Origin: Syncephalastrum monosporum B8922
Taxonomy: Eukaryota; Mucoromycota; Mucoromycetes; Mucorales; Syncephalastraceae
Length of the DNA: 64,000 nt
NCBI GenBank assembly: GCA_000697355.1
Contig: JNEN01000719.1
Span: forward strand, 62,001-126,000
Direction of reading: 5' to 3'
Shown: in pieces, positions 32,737 to 44,719 of the stretch
Position numbering within the stretch: position 1 is the first letter of the stretch
Layout of the letters: every line of letters begins with the position of its first letter
The notes under the pieces: model-generated
The model's input: only the letters and a program-made list of their open reading frames with translations
The model's database searches: none
Told to the model about the DNA's origin: nothing
Translations under genes and position numbers: made by a program

Positions 32737-34740
32737 TCAGTAGCTCATGAGAGGTAAACGATTGGCATCTTCGCTCCACAGTGACTCGCGCCGCCCTGCG
32801 GCCGCATCCTTGTCGAGCATCATCAACGCATTGGCAATATCGAGCGCCTCGCTTTGTTCAGACGTGAGCAACGGAGCTTCGTCCTCCTCCTCTTCTTCTT
32901 CCCCTGGGACATCGGCTGTGGCACTCGCAGCTTGTTCCGCCGGCCCATCCGCTGGGCTGACCGGCTCCTCATCGATGCGCTCGTAAAGGAGCATGTACGG
33001 ATTGTTTTGCAGCACCGTATCGAGGCTACACAGGTCGACCTTGGTGTCCGATATCCGGTACCACAACGCCTCCGCGTCATCCTCCCACGTCTCACATCGT
33101 TCTCCAGACCCGCATTGCTGGCAATGGCACCGCTGCGGCACGATCCGCCGCTTGAACGCGACATAGTGGCCAAAGTTATGGCCCCCGAAATGGACGACGG
33201 TGCTCATGAGGCGATATCGGATCGGCTGAGTGGTGCGCGTCGGTGTTGACATGGGTTGCGTCGGGTGAGTGCTCAATGTGCCTGACGTGGTATAAGGCGC
33301 GAGGTCGAGGACCTCGGGAAAAAGGATCTGGCACTGGTTCTTGAAGAGCGCGCCCGAGGCTGCGAACGCGGACCGGATGAGATGGAGACAGAGCACCTTG
33401 GGTGGTTTGGCAAACATGACCTGTTTCGTCGACCGGCTCACGTGCCGCTCCAGCCACGCGTCTTCCTCGAGGGACTCCTGGAACCGGTTGGTTTGCAGCC
33501 GATCCTCCAGCAGCCGGCAGCGGCGGTCGAGCTCAACGAGTGTCGTGAGGATCTCGCGCTTCCGGTCTTCTTTCTTTGTGCGTTTCGCCTTGACGTGAAG
33601 ACGTTCGATTTGATCCGCGAGGCGCCGTTGGGTATAACGCATGGAGCAGGGACGGCAGGCCGCGTCATCGAGGCGTTCAAGCGAAATGTACTGCTGCAGA
33701 CAGGCATCCAGTGTCGCTGTGTACTAAGTGCATGCGTAAAAATACTATAAGCACACAAATATCCCGTCTCGTAGAACGCTTGACTTACAGTGTTAGGGAG
33801 ATTGAGCTGAATATTGTTGAAGGAGAAATGACGGATGGCCTCCTAGTAAAATCAAAAAATAAAAAGAAGAGGATGAGTTGAGTGCACAAACATCCGGGAT
33901 AAGCCTACTTACAGTATAGTTGCATTCCATACAAGAAAGCCGGCTGGCGAGAAGTCCCGTCAGAGGTGTATCTGGGAGGGTGGGATGGGACACAGCTGGA
34001 CGTATCCTGGATACTACGGGCATGCCGTCCGTGAGAAGGGCCATCCCGTCCTTGGGTGACCGTTGGGCATGGGTGGTGTGCTCCTGGTCCAATCGGCCTG
34101 CGATCAACTGGAAAAGTTCCTGGGCGTCCTGCTGTTCTCGATTCACGACTCGGCGGTGACCATCCATAGCACGAACGATCGCATATGGACGAAAGGAGGA
34201 GCGACGTTGAAGCGGTTTAGCCAATAGCCGGATGGTATTGTGCAGCGCATGCGTCAAGGGCAAATCGTCCGCATCGCCTCGGTTTTGTTGAAGGTACGCA
34301 TGCAGTGAAGGGAGTGAGGAAAGAGACTAAATTACATCAAGTTGAGTTCCACTGGTGACCGTTGGTAAGGTAACGAGAATAAGGAGAACTCCCTAGACTA
34401 CCTGCAGTACAGAGTTAAGGAAGCATGAATTGCCCGTATTGACGAGGCCCGGAACGAGAACGGCCTCCGGTTGCGGCGGATCGAGGCAGACGTGCTCGGC
34501 CATGGCCATGGCCGGTTCAAAGAGCTGCATCGGATCACACAGCACGCTGGCAAGCCGATGGACCCACAAAGGCACATGATGCGGTATGGCCAGTGTGTCG
34601 GCCAGCTTGGTGAGCGTTTCAAAGCAGCCGAGGTGTCGCAGCACAGGAATCAGAATCGTCAGCAGGCCTACGACGGCCGCGGCGAATTGTGCCAGAGCAT
34701 ACAGGTCGGCAATCTGGGACTGAACGTGCTCCAGTTGCAT
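32737..34740 (-). CDS. UBP1: Ubiquitin carboxyl-terminal hydrolase, Ubp1-like, with apparent 1-bp frameshift
   Basis: Cysteine deubiquitinase of the USP class, about 597 residues. Exons on the minus strand: 34740..34402, 34327..33913, 33842..33789, 33723..32737. An N-terminal hydrophobic helix (AQFAAAVVGLLTILIPVLRH) suggests a membrane-anchored form like yeast Ubp1. The Cys box is GLVNTGNSCFLNSVLQ, Zn-finger-like pairs CMEC and CRPC are present, and the His box is VVHFGGHNFGHYVAF. The C-terminus is acidic. The join of exon 1 to exon 2 is out of frame by one: removing one A from the AAAA run at 34320-34323 gives the expected SVLQ-SLSSLPSLHAYL. This is either a sequencing error, a real mutation or an unusual splice. 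Confidence 0.88.
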
Positions 34741-37700
34741 AACATGAATTGGGAGTGATAAAGAAGCTTTGAACTTTTTTTTGTATGACCGATCCCCGCT
34801 TTCTTTCCAAGAATCGCCCGAAGGAAAAAAAACCTAACCAAGCAATTTTCGATCTTTAAGGCAGCGTTGCTTGAGATTTCTCGGGGTTCTCTGGTCTGTG
34901 GTAGCCCACTTGTATCCTCATCCATCCACGCATTCTTACTCAGTAGTACCGCAGCATAGAAGAGTAGGACGTGTTTGACAATAATGCCAGCGTCATTGTT
35001 TATGGATGTGTACATTTAATATCGTCATTTGCTTTAGCCGAAACGTACGACCGTTATATCATGTGACACGTATGTACGTATCATATGCCAAGTCAGAGCG
35101 CCCCATCTGTGAACTGACCTATGTAGCTTGAGCGTAAAACACTTGAGTTCACCTAGTTTAGAGAAACAACGGTGGTTGACATCTCGACCATGAGACAAGC
35201 ATTTTTAGGATGTCACCTGCTGCTATACTAGGTTGAATCCGGGCATTGTGACAGCATAAACACAGAATATAATAAGAATTAAGGTTCCTGTTGCTTTACT
35301 ATGTATATATTCTACCTTGGAGCTTTTACCAAAGGAGAAAAAGGAAAGGAGTAGAAAGCCTACCTGTTGTCTCTTTGCATCTTATTGTCTTCCGTCAAAA
35401 GACAATTGTTGCCATAACAATTTGTGATAGACACTTTTGCTGTTATTGTTATCGCCTGAGACAGATGTAGTACTAGGACAAGATAAACGATGCAACAAGT
35501 GCTCCACGAATAAAGAACACAGGGAGAAGACAGAGAACACGCTACTGAAAAAAAAAGACAAAAACAAAATGCTGACAATGCGCCAGGTTCCTGTTTGTGT
35601 GTAAAAGCGGAAATAGCCGATAGAGATGCGATCGCGCCAAAGGGAAAAACCCCTCATAGTAAAAAAAGGAAATAAGCATATGCAATGACATCTTCATGTT
35701 GTGTGTATAAATTGATAATTTAGAACACGATGTGTGGTTGGGCTGTGTGTGTGTGTGTGGCAAACCTAATACTATACAACCGTACTCAAACTATATGGAG
35801 GTAAAGGAATCTGATTTTGTCCGCGAATTTATGCGTTTCCCTTTTAAGAAACGTCTCTATCAACTACAAGATGGAGCGAGCAACACAAGGATCACGCGCA
35901 TGCAAGGAAGAATATAGTGAAAGTGAAGGTAAAAGTGAAAAATAGAGTGATGAGCATGGAGTCAGACAGGACCGCGCTGGACGGTGGGTGGGTCGTGCGA
36001 AAAGACCGACAGGCAAAAATTTTGGGCTGGTTTTTCTTTTTCCCTTGCTCCACCCACCCGCAAAAAGGGCTCTGCCTTTCTCTCAGTCTACTATGTCTGT
36101 CGAGAAAACGATGGCTCCGAGGCACATGGAAGTTTCCCGTGTAGAACACAAGCCGCGGACGCGGAAAATGGTAAATCAATTTTTTATGATTGATCTCCCA
36201 CACACACACACACAGAAAGAAAGAAAATTTAGTCCTTATTTGAACCCGTTCAATTTGCCCTATGCGCACCTTCTGACTTACCTAATCAATCCAGAACTCG
36301 TGCCTCGGGCTGTTTCTCGCTGTCATCACTTTTTCTTTATCGCCTTGCCTTGTCCATACGGCTGTCTTCTCGTCTTCTTTCTCGTGTCAGATAGAGAAAC
36401 TAGGGAAGGAAGAAAACTGTCCTGAACATTGGATCATAAAGTTGGTATTTCTATCGTGACATCCTTTATCTTTCTTGGAAATAGTAAAGTTGCGTGAAGC
36501 GGAGGAGAGAGGTACAGCTGGCCGACATACAGATAGCCTAATAAATATGACATGTGTCAACTGAATGCAATAATGCATATGAGCTTCGTTGAGCGCGCCG
36601 CGCCGAGACAGACTAAATAGATATACGGAAGATCCATTCGTTTTTTAGGAAGCTTCTTTATTTTTTTCCGCGAGTTTCTCCCAATTTTTTTTTTTTTCAG
36701 GTTCGCGTCAGCAAAAATTCAATCTGATTCCGGATCGAGTTATTGATGCACAACGTACTGTACCTTAGTACAGGGAAAGAGCTGGCTAGGCTAGAAGAGA
36801 GAAAAATAGAAAGTTCCCGCTTGACAACTCCGGGGAAGGAACCACTTTAAAGTTTTTTTTTTCCTCGCCACACATACACACGTACAGTAGTACTCGCGAT
36901 GGGAGGATAAGATTCTGAATAGTGGAATATCTCAGCGCGCACACTGCTGCCATGTATAGGGATGGGCGTGTCGTAAGAATAAGGTTCACTTAATTGCTCA
37001 AATGCCACAAAAAAGAAGGGCGCGCGCCACTGTCATACAGACAGAAACGGGTCCAATGGATGCATGAGATAAATCAAGTGGCTATCCAAACTCATCTATC
37101 ATATCCCGCGCACATACACATACACACACAAAAATAATAATAACAAGGATACATGATGCTCGTCTTTCTCACCGGCGATTGAGCCACAAAGACTCTTACA
37201 GTCTACTGTGATGGGCGATAAGAAGAAGAAAGCTGGTAGTTATACACAAGGTGGTGTGTTGTAGACTGTCACTCTTTTTTTTCTTTTTTTTGTTGCAAGA
37301 GCACATGTCGATCAGCAGCGGGCGCGTAAATAATAGAAAATGTGGCAGATTTGAAAAAAAAAAAATCGGAGTAGGTGCTAATGTGTATATGCGTGTATAT
37401 ATTGTGTGAGCGACAGCAACTGCCGACTGAGACAGACAGAGAGAGGCATTTTTTCTTGGCGTTGCCTCCTCTGTGTTCCTGGGGCGTGCATTGCGCGTGT
37501 ACGAGAGTGGCTTTACATCACCGAATTGTCGGACCGGACGAACGGAGGGAGGATGATAGGCTGGATTGGGCGTTGGACACACACACTGGCATACGGCACA
37601 TGAAAAAAAAGGGACTGTTGTTGTCATCGACGGATTTGTGAAGGGGAGCGTGATATGTGTGATGTGACATTTGTATAAAAAAAGTTTTTTGAATGGTGTG

Positions 37701-38516
37701 TTGCACCATGAAGGCGAGCCGGGCGAATGGGAGCCCTGTAAATTGTTGTTCCGCAGTATGAGGCGAATTCGCCATTGAGTCCCTTCAAAAACGGTGAGCG
37801 AATATTTCCTGACGCACCCTAGCCACAATGAGCTAATGTACACACAACAAACTGCTTCTGTGTAAATCAGACGCACACACACACACTGTGTCTCTGGCGC
37901 GGTGGACTGCTGAGGATGACTGCTGCTCTACCTCTTGGAAAAAGGGGACCTTTTCGTTCACCCATTAAATAACCTGCCCCATTTTTTTCGTCTTCCCTTC
38001 TCTTTTTTTCCTCTTCTTCTCTTCCTCCCGCTTTCCTCTCTACCCCTCACAAGGCCGCACTGTCGACCCTTCCTGATTTCTCCATTTTATCTCTCTTTTT
38101 TTCTTCTCTAATTATTTGTCGGACCACCCGCATCACTTTATTTTTTTTTTTCTGCATCCCAACGAACTCGCATATAATTTGGCCCAGCATTGCTGATGAA
38201 GATTTCTCCCACCTACCAGTCCAGTCGTCCTATTCGAAACAGTAGTAAAAGCAACAGCATTCTGTTATCAAACTCTCTGTAGTTTTCGGCAGTGACGCTG
38301 AGAAGCTCTGTGAGCGTCTTTTGCTTGCCCTCCTTTCCCATCACCAACACACACACATCCCATATAAATTCGTCTACGTATTGCTTATCTCTTTTATTAA
38401 TTTTTATACCAACATGTAAGTTGATCGCCTTGAGAACCATAAGCTGATGTGTCAATATAGAAGTGTGACACTTTTTATATTATACGACGCTATATTCAAT
38501 CATCATCATATCAACT
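34741..38516. other. 3.8-kb region without a convincing gene
   Basis: Long gap between divergent UBP1 and the copper-fist gene. It holds AT-rich sequence, poly-T/C runs (about 37980-38150), CA/GT tracts and several low-complexity open frames, the longest 37882..37196 (-), rich in Ser/Thr/Lys and without domains. A short ATG frame at 36092 (MSVEKTMAPRHMEVSR) followed by a GT is possible exon material but unsupported. Probably large regulatory or 5' leader sequence. Confidence 0.45.
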
Positions 38517-40330
38517 ATGCCTATGATCAACGGCATCAAATTTGCGTGCAACAGCTGTATTAAGGTATTGAAAGCACTAATTTGTGCGACCATGAGCTGA
38601 TCATTTTCATGTGTGTGCCGTAACAGGGCCATCGGTCGTCCCACTGCAACCATGTTGAGCGTCCACTGTTTGAGATTCGGAGAAAGGGGCGGCCTGTGAC
38701 GCAGTGCGCTTTTTGCAGAGATCTCCGCAAGACCAAGCAGGTACACGTCAAATGCGTCTGCAGCGAGCGCAAAGGTAAGGAAGACGAGAAGGGTAGGCAT
38801 GGGAGTATCGTGACTCACACTCGTTCGTCTTGACCAGCCGAACCCTCCCCTTCGTCACGGACAAGCAGCAGCAGCAATCATAGCACTAGTAGTCTGTCCG
38901 CGAGCCAGACGACCACCACGACAAGTCCAGCTGTCACGGTATACAACCAGCATGTGCCTGACCCACCCGCCATGCCACCCAGTACATCGTCCACGAGCAT
39001 GCCCACCACTCCTCCAGGTATCCCTTCGGCGTGTTCATCCTGCGGCGGTTCGCCCACAGCGGATCACGCTGGTTGTTACCGGGCGTCTCCCATGCAGCAG
39101 GACGCTCCTTTCTCGTGGGCCTGGATCAGCCCGCAGCCAAGCCATACGACGCTGCCCAACCAGGACGTCAATCTCGGCTTCGTCTTTCACAAGCCATCCA
39201 TGCCTGTCGCGTCTCCCAAGTCCTCGTCCTCGCCTCGCCGCAGCTCGGGCTCGCTGAGCAAGCCCACGCGCTTCTTTAGCCCGCTCTCGCCCGAGTTCCA
39301 CCAGCGCACCGCGGTCGTCCCGTCCTCGTCGACGTCTCTCGAGCTCGGCTCCCGCTACCATTCGAGTAAGGGTAGTTCGCGTTCGCATATGGTCCCGACC
39401 ACCGTGCCGACCAGCACTAGTACCTCCACGACGCAGCAACAGCAGCAACAACAACAACAGCAGCAGCAGGCAGCTGTGGCCGCAGCCGTCGCCGCGTTTT
39501 CGCCGCCCGTCTCGTCCTCTTCCTCCTCCACAAGCCTGTTGCCTGAGTTCGCCTCGTTGGATGTCCCGCTCGATCTGGACGCGGCACTGGCCCAGATGGA
39601 CCATGACCTGACCGAGGCCGTGATCAAGTCGCCCTCGCCCTCGCCGCCCTCTGTTGATCTGCCTACGCACGGACCGACGCACTCTAACATGCCGCAGACC
39701 GAGGCCATCATGCGCGAGCTAGCCATGTGTAATCCGGACGAGCTCGCTGCACTGCTGTCGAATCTGTTGAGCAGCAAGATCCAGCAGCATCAACAGCAAC
39801 AACAACAACAGCAGCAGCAACATCAGGCGACTGTGACCTCTGTCCCCTTGCCATCGTCGTCCTCGTCCACGGATCCTTTGCTTGCGGCAGCATATCATCA
39901 CCATCAGCAGCAGCAGCAGCAACACCAACAACACCATCATCAGCAGCAGCAGCGGCAGCAACAGCAGCACACCATCCAACCCCATCCGCTCCCCATGTAC
40001 TCGGACCGGGCGGTATGTTGCAGTCATCACCAGCAACACGTGTGCCAACCGCAGACAGACGACGACGTGACAGAATCCGTCGTCATTACAATCACACCTC
40101 TCGTGAAACAACAGTGTCATGGGAACCCACTGCTGCAGCAGCCGTCTCAACAACAGCAGCACACAATGACGCGTGTGGTAACCTGCAGCTGCGGCTCGAC
40201 CTGCACTTGCCCGGGCTGTCTGGTGCATCCAGGAAACTCCTTTTTGAGCAACCTCGATCCTTTCGCTGGATTCCAGCAACAGCATCTCACCTCACCCGCT
40301 TCGTCCTCATGCGGGTCCGACGACGAATAG
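38517..40330 (+). CDS. Copper-fist transcription factor
   Basis: Copper-responsive regulator of the Ace1/Mac1/Cuf1/Haa1 class, 562 residues. Exons 38517..38564, 38627..38774, 38838..40330. The first 65 residues are the copper-fist: MPMINGIKFACNSCIKGHRS, then CNHVERPLFEIRRKGRP (zinc ligands C-x2-C-x8-C-x-H and the minor-groove RKGRP), then CAFCRDLRK and CVC. The middle is disordered with Gln runs (QQQQQQQQQQQ at several places) and Ser/Pro tracts. Near the C-terminus is a second Cys cluster, CSCGSTCTCPGCLVHPGN, the copper-sensing C-x-C-x4-C-x-C-x2-C-x2-H motif of Mac1/Cuf1-type factors. That suggests an activator of copper uptake genes, repressed by copper binding; this is inferred from the family. 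Confidence 0.93.
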
Positions 40331-40961
40331 AGGTAGAGTGGGACATTGCCATTCTCTCTCTCTCTCTTTCTCTTTCTGTCTCTCTGTCTCACTGTCTCAC
40401 TGTCTCACACATTCTTCCACTTACTCATATTCTCTCTTTCCTTCTCTTTTTTACACCTTTTTCATTGGTCTTTTTTGCTTATGAAAGCCTCCCATCTTTT
40501 CTGCTTCTTTTCTCTTTTAGTTGTCTCTCGTTTGTTCATTTTTCTTATCTTTTATTTCTCGCACGCAACTCTTTTTTCGTTATTTATGAATTTGGATGTA
40601 CATATAACCAGCTGATTTTTTCTTTCATCTTATGAACAAAGCTTCCCACCGTTTAGATAGTTTCATTTTTTAGGCCCCTCAAACCATCATCACAAACAGA
40701 TGTTGTAATAAAAAACACGCTATACATGCAAAACTGTTTTTTTAGAGAAATTGTTCGATTCAGGTACGAAACGGCTTGGCTGTGGACGTAAACATCCAAT
40801 TATGAGGTTATTTACTCCCCTTCTTCCATGGCGTTTCAGAATCTCTCTCCCTCTCTGTCTGTCTGTCTGTCTGTCTTGTCTCACTTCCTTTTAATTTCCT
40901 CTTTTTGTCTTCCCACACCCTTTGTTCCCTCTTTCCCACCCAGGAAATACGTCTCAGAATC
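40331..40961. other. Intergenic between copper-fist and calmodulin-like genes
   Basis: 630 bp of pyrimidine-rich sequence with CTCT runs on both sides (about 40352-40420, and a TCTG repeat at 40846-40875 before the calmodulin-like start). No further gene seen. Confidence 0.5.
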
Positions 40962-41812
40962 ATGTCGGATCGCTTTACTTTACAGCAAGTGGCGGAATTC
41001 AAAGAGACGTTCAAAGTGTTTGATAAGGTAACTCTATAGGGCTCAACCAACAAAGACGATCGACCGTACATACATATGCATCCATTGTGTCTTGACGTCG
41101 GAACCCTAAGCTGCATTCACTCTTCCTCTCACTCTCTTTCTCTTTGCATATGTCCCTGACTATTTATTCTGTCTGCCTTATTATTTCTTTTTATAACTTC
41201 TTTTCTGCTCCCACATATATCTTCTCCATATAGGACGGCAACGGCTTTATTGACGCCGCAGAACTGGGCGATATGATGCAGTCACTCCATATGAACGCGA
41301 CCGAGTCCGAGCTAAAGGACATGATTGCCGACGCCGACAGCGACGGCTCGGGCACGATTGATTTTGAAGAGTTTCTTGCCATGATGGCCAGGTAAGAAAA
41401 AATAAAAAGAGGGCACACACATACACACACACATGGTAGCATGACGGGGTATCATGGACGGGCGCACTCATTTGGAGAAGCAACTCCTCAAAAGGAAGGT
41501 GAACATCCAGCACGACGCACACGAGGCGTTTCGCCTGTTCGACCGGGACGAGAACGGCCGGATCTCTGTCACAGAACTACGCGATGTGATGCAATCTGTT
41601 GGTAAGTGGATGCACACACAAGACACGCTTTCCCAAGTTGCACTTATTCATGCATCCCATTCCTATTTATGTGTATCTCTCTCTCTTTTCCAGGTGAGGT
41701 TCTCTCGTTTGAAGACCTGGAAAGGATGATCCGTGAAGCGGATATCAATGGCGATGGCGGCGTCGACTATGACGAGTTTGCCAAGATGCTCGCCCGTGGC
41801 GCACTCTCCTGA
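40962..41812 (+). CDS. Calmodulin-like four-EF-hand protein
   Basis: 149 residues, exactly calmodulin length. Exons 40962..41027, 41234..41391, 41495..41601, 41694..41812. All four loops keep the canonical ligand spacing: [38 protein letters not shown] and [12 protein letters not shown]. The start [20 protein letters not shown] is calmodulin-like. Identity to ordinary calmodulin is clearly reduced ([19 protein letters not shown]; the central linker [14 protein letters not shown] is about three residues shorter), so it may be a paralogue rather than the main calmodulin. It should bind four calcium ions; targets are unknown. Confidence 0.9.
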
Positions 41813-42035
41813 GAAGTGAGATGGATCCTTTAAATTTTGTATTTGTACAATGTTGGACGAAGTAGTAATTGTTATTGTGTGCGGGGACGTCTATATGTAA
41901 GAAAACTTATTATATGAGAAGAGAAAAGAAAAAGAGAGAGAGAAAAAGATAAAGATGCAAGAAGAAGATAGAAAAATGATGCCGAAGGGAATAATGCAGC
42001 ATGAAGGACAACAAAATGGATGAGTGATGGGTTAT

Positions 42036-42786
42036 TTAGCAAGCAGCGACGGGGGCGTTCGAGTCCGCTTTGGCGGTATGGTCCTCAATGTCGACGGCGT
42101 CCCAAGGATAGACAAGCCACTGATCGGGCATCTCGACCGCGGCGAAATAGTTGGCCATTATGTGGTCGGGCAGCTCGCGCTTCTTGGGCTTGAGCTTGTT
42201 GTGGAGGACAAAGACGCCGAGCTTGGTGTTGCTCTCGCCGGGCTGCATGCCGCGCTTCTTTTCCTCGTTCGCAATGTCCTTGAGGATCTCCTGGACGGCA
42301 AACACGAGGGTCTGGCGGGTGTCGTCGACCTCATCCACGAGCAGGATGCGGCGGCCGAGCAGGGACACCTCGGACTGGTCAAAGTTGAGCCACTGGGTCT
42401 TGGTGACCTGAGGCGCGTGCTCGCCCTCGGTCGGGAGGCCCTGGGCCTCGGCAATCTCGAGCTCCTCGTAGAGGGACAGGCCGATGGCCTGAATAGGCAC
42501 GTTGCGGTTGTTGCGCTTGTGCAAGAAGGTACGCAGGATGCGGCTCGGGACAAGACCACCGCCGGTGATCGTAATCATCAGGTCGGGCTGGAAGTCATCA
42601 TTGATGCGATAACGCTCGACAGCGTTGCGGACCGACTCGTGGATTTGGTTGTAGCTTTTTGAATTATTTATAGTTGTCAGTCACCCCGAACATAATAATA
42701 ATAAAGAGGTGCGCAGGCGATCACACACCCCTTCCCGCCGAATGGCGATCTCGGGGGTTTGCTTACCTAATGTGCAATTTGGACAT
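42036..42786 (-). CDS. HPT1: Hypoxanthine/guanine (xanthine) phosphoribosyltransferase
   Basis: Purine salvage enzyme joining hypoxanthine or guanine to PRPP. Exons on the minus strand: 42786..42767 (only 20 bp, MSKLHI plus 2 bases) and 42654..42036 (212 residues). Fungal Hpt1/Xpt1 signature SYNQIHESVRNAVERY at the start, the ITGGGLVPSRILRTFL block, and the PRPP-binding motif RILLVDEVDDTRQT with its two acidic residues. The C-terminal WLVYPWDAVDIEDH follows the Hpt1 pattern. Hpt1 and Xpt1 differ by few residues, so base preference is not decided here. It is convergent with the calmodulin-like gene, with 223 bp between stops. Confidence 0.92.
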
Positions 42787-43398
42787 GACGGTATAGAAGG
42801 TTATGGGTGGTTATGCCTGTATGTATGTATATGTATGGGGTGGGCGGGGCAAGTGGGCAAGCTTGCCAGAAAAAAAAGAAAAAGAAAAAAAAAACTTTTT
42901 TTCTGCGCCGGATTTCCCTTTTTCAATTGACAGCAACGCGGGGTCTGCCTCTTGACGGACCGGTGGCGCGGAGGATGGATCGGCTGCTCCGCGCTCTCTA
43001 TAGCAAAACAGAAGGAAAAAAAAGGCGGGAAGCATGCAGTGTTGTTTTGACTTCTTCAGAGACACCAAAACACTGCGGTAGGGCGCTCCCACTTGCATAC
43101 ATGAAGCCAAACATGGTCACCCTATCTTGACTTATGCAAGCAGCTGAATCCCGGTATCTGGGTGTCCCTTTTTTTTTTTTTTCATTATCTGTTTGCTTTT
43201 GGGTCGCTTTATACGGAAAGGATCTGGATTAATCAACCCGGTCAGTTTGTCTTACGCCCAATCGTTTGATGTGGGTATGCGATGCAGCAAGTTTGTATAT
43301 CAATAGCATGTGTATAACCAAGAACAAAAAGGAATAGAGAAGCGCTGTCAAGTGAAATGTATTAATATCGATTTAAATAAAGAAAAATTGTATATATT
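42787..43398. other. Intergenic upstream of HPT1
   Basis: 612 bp comprising the HPT1 promoter and the 3' flank of the SRA1-like gene. A-rich and T-rich runs (about 42871-42905 and 43170-43183) are present and no gene is apparent. Confidence 0.5.
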
Positions 43399-44190
43399 CT
43401 AGGCAGAGGATGCTTTCTGGGCGAGATCAATGAGACGCTTAAGACCAATGAGCCAGGCGCCATGCTTGTCGTATTCGGTCGTCATGAGCCGCGTATGGAC
43501 GGTGGAGGCTTGATCCCATTGTTTCTTTTGGAGGGCTACACACACATATTTTTTTTAGGGTTGAGGTTACACACAGAGGCCAAAAGATTGCTTTACCTTG
43601 GACGAATTCGCTCAAGGACCACAAGACATGCGCAGGAATTTGCTCCTGCTGTATCTCCTTCTCCATGCGCTGGACGCGTTGTTCAGTATCGTCAAATATC
43701 CGTTTGTTGGAGCCCTCCTAAAATCCAGCGAGAAGAATTAAAACGAAATGCAATGTAGAATGGTTATGCTGACATACAGTGAAGCTAGAGCGGCAGTCAT
43801 CCAACAGTGTCGTCAAGGAAGCCGTCAGGGCTTCCTTATCAAAGGCCTCCTGCTCTTCCTCATTGGGCTTCCGAAAGATCTACCGTCGATGGTAAGAAAT
43901 CAAGAAAGTGCAAGCGCATCCGAAGGACGTACTGTCTTTGGGGGATCATTCTGGTCGAAAGGAATATAAATAGAACGATGGGCGATGAGCGATGAATAAC
44001 AGCAATAATGGAAAGGGATGGGGGGACATACCCAGTGGTTCTCGATGGTGGCAGTTCTAAAGTCGGATGCTTTGGGTGGAGCCGATGCTTTGGGAGGAGG
44101 CGGAGGAGCAGCGGCTTTGGGTGGAGCCGACGGAAAAGAAGGATCACGCGGAGGACCTGATTGCGAAGAAGACAGAGGGGATGGTGACAT
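43399..44190 (-). CDS. SRA1-domain protein (stand-alone Sec31 C-terminal module)
   Basis: 172-residue protein. Exons on the minus strand: 44190..44032, 43879..43778, 43717..43597, 43535..43399. The N-terminus is Pro/Ala/Ser-rich (PPKAAAPPPPPKASAPPKAS). The C-terminal helical bundle contains RVQRMEKEIQQEQIPAHVLW, SLSEFVQALQKKQWDQAS and HTRLMTTEYDKHGAWLIGLK, the hallmark of the SRA1 domain shared by steroid receptor RNA activator protein and the C-terminus of COPII coat protein Sec31. No WD repeats are attached, so it is the stand-alone form. Possible roles are in COPII biology or regulation of gene expression; neither can be decided from sequence. Confidence 0.9.
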
Positions 44191-44719
44191 TCTATAACGA
44201 AGGAAGGAAAAGATAAGGTTGCAAAAGGGCCGGAGAGACACACACACAGGGGGAATTTAACACAGACCATTTCTCCCCGATTTGATTCAATGCCGTCAAA
44301 ATCCCACATTCAACGCCTGATTGGGTCCCACATTCAAAAGACAGACTTGCAGCAGAAACAACCCAACACCACAAAAAACAATACGAGGTATGACCATTCA
44401 TGATGCTTGTGGAAAATAAATGAATGATGGTGTATTAGATGAAAAATCAAGACAAAAAGAACAAAGCAAGCTAAAACGGGAAGGGAGAGATATGTGAAGG
44501 AAAAGGACGAGAGCATCCGCTGTAGGAGACGGAGTGGGGATGTGTATGTATATATACGATGAGGATGAAATCGGAAGTTGTTTAGGTGAGGTAGGATGAG
44601 ACAAAAAAAGATAGTAGTAGAATGGATGGAATGAGAGAGGGGTGTGTTGAAATAGAAAGCAAGCCAGTGTGCGTGGGTTATGTATGTGTGTGCCTGCGAG
44701 TGTGTGCTGTCTACTCGTC
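44191..44719. other. Intergenic between SRA1-like and RIM2 genes
   Basis: 529 bp with A/G-rich stretches and no gene. Overlapping minus-strand frames are low complexity. Confidence 0.5.

Noticed and set aside
36092..36170. Exon starting MSVEKTMAPRH followed by GTAAAT
   Set aside because: No downstream exon could be joined and no protein family fits.
37196..37882. 228-codon minus-strand frame
   Set aside because: Low complexity from CA/TC tracts, no codon bias, domain or start context.
39035..40285. Long antisense frames over the copper-fist gene
   Set aside because: They translate CAG/CAA repeats as Leu/Cys runs; shadows of the poly-Gln tracts.
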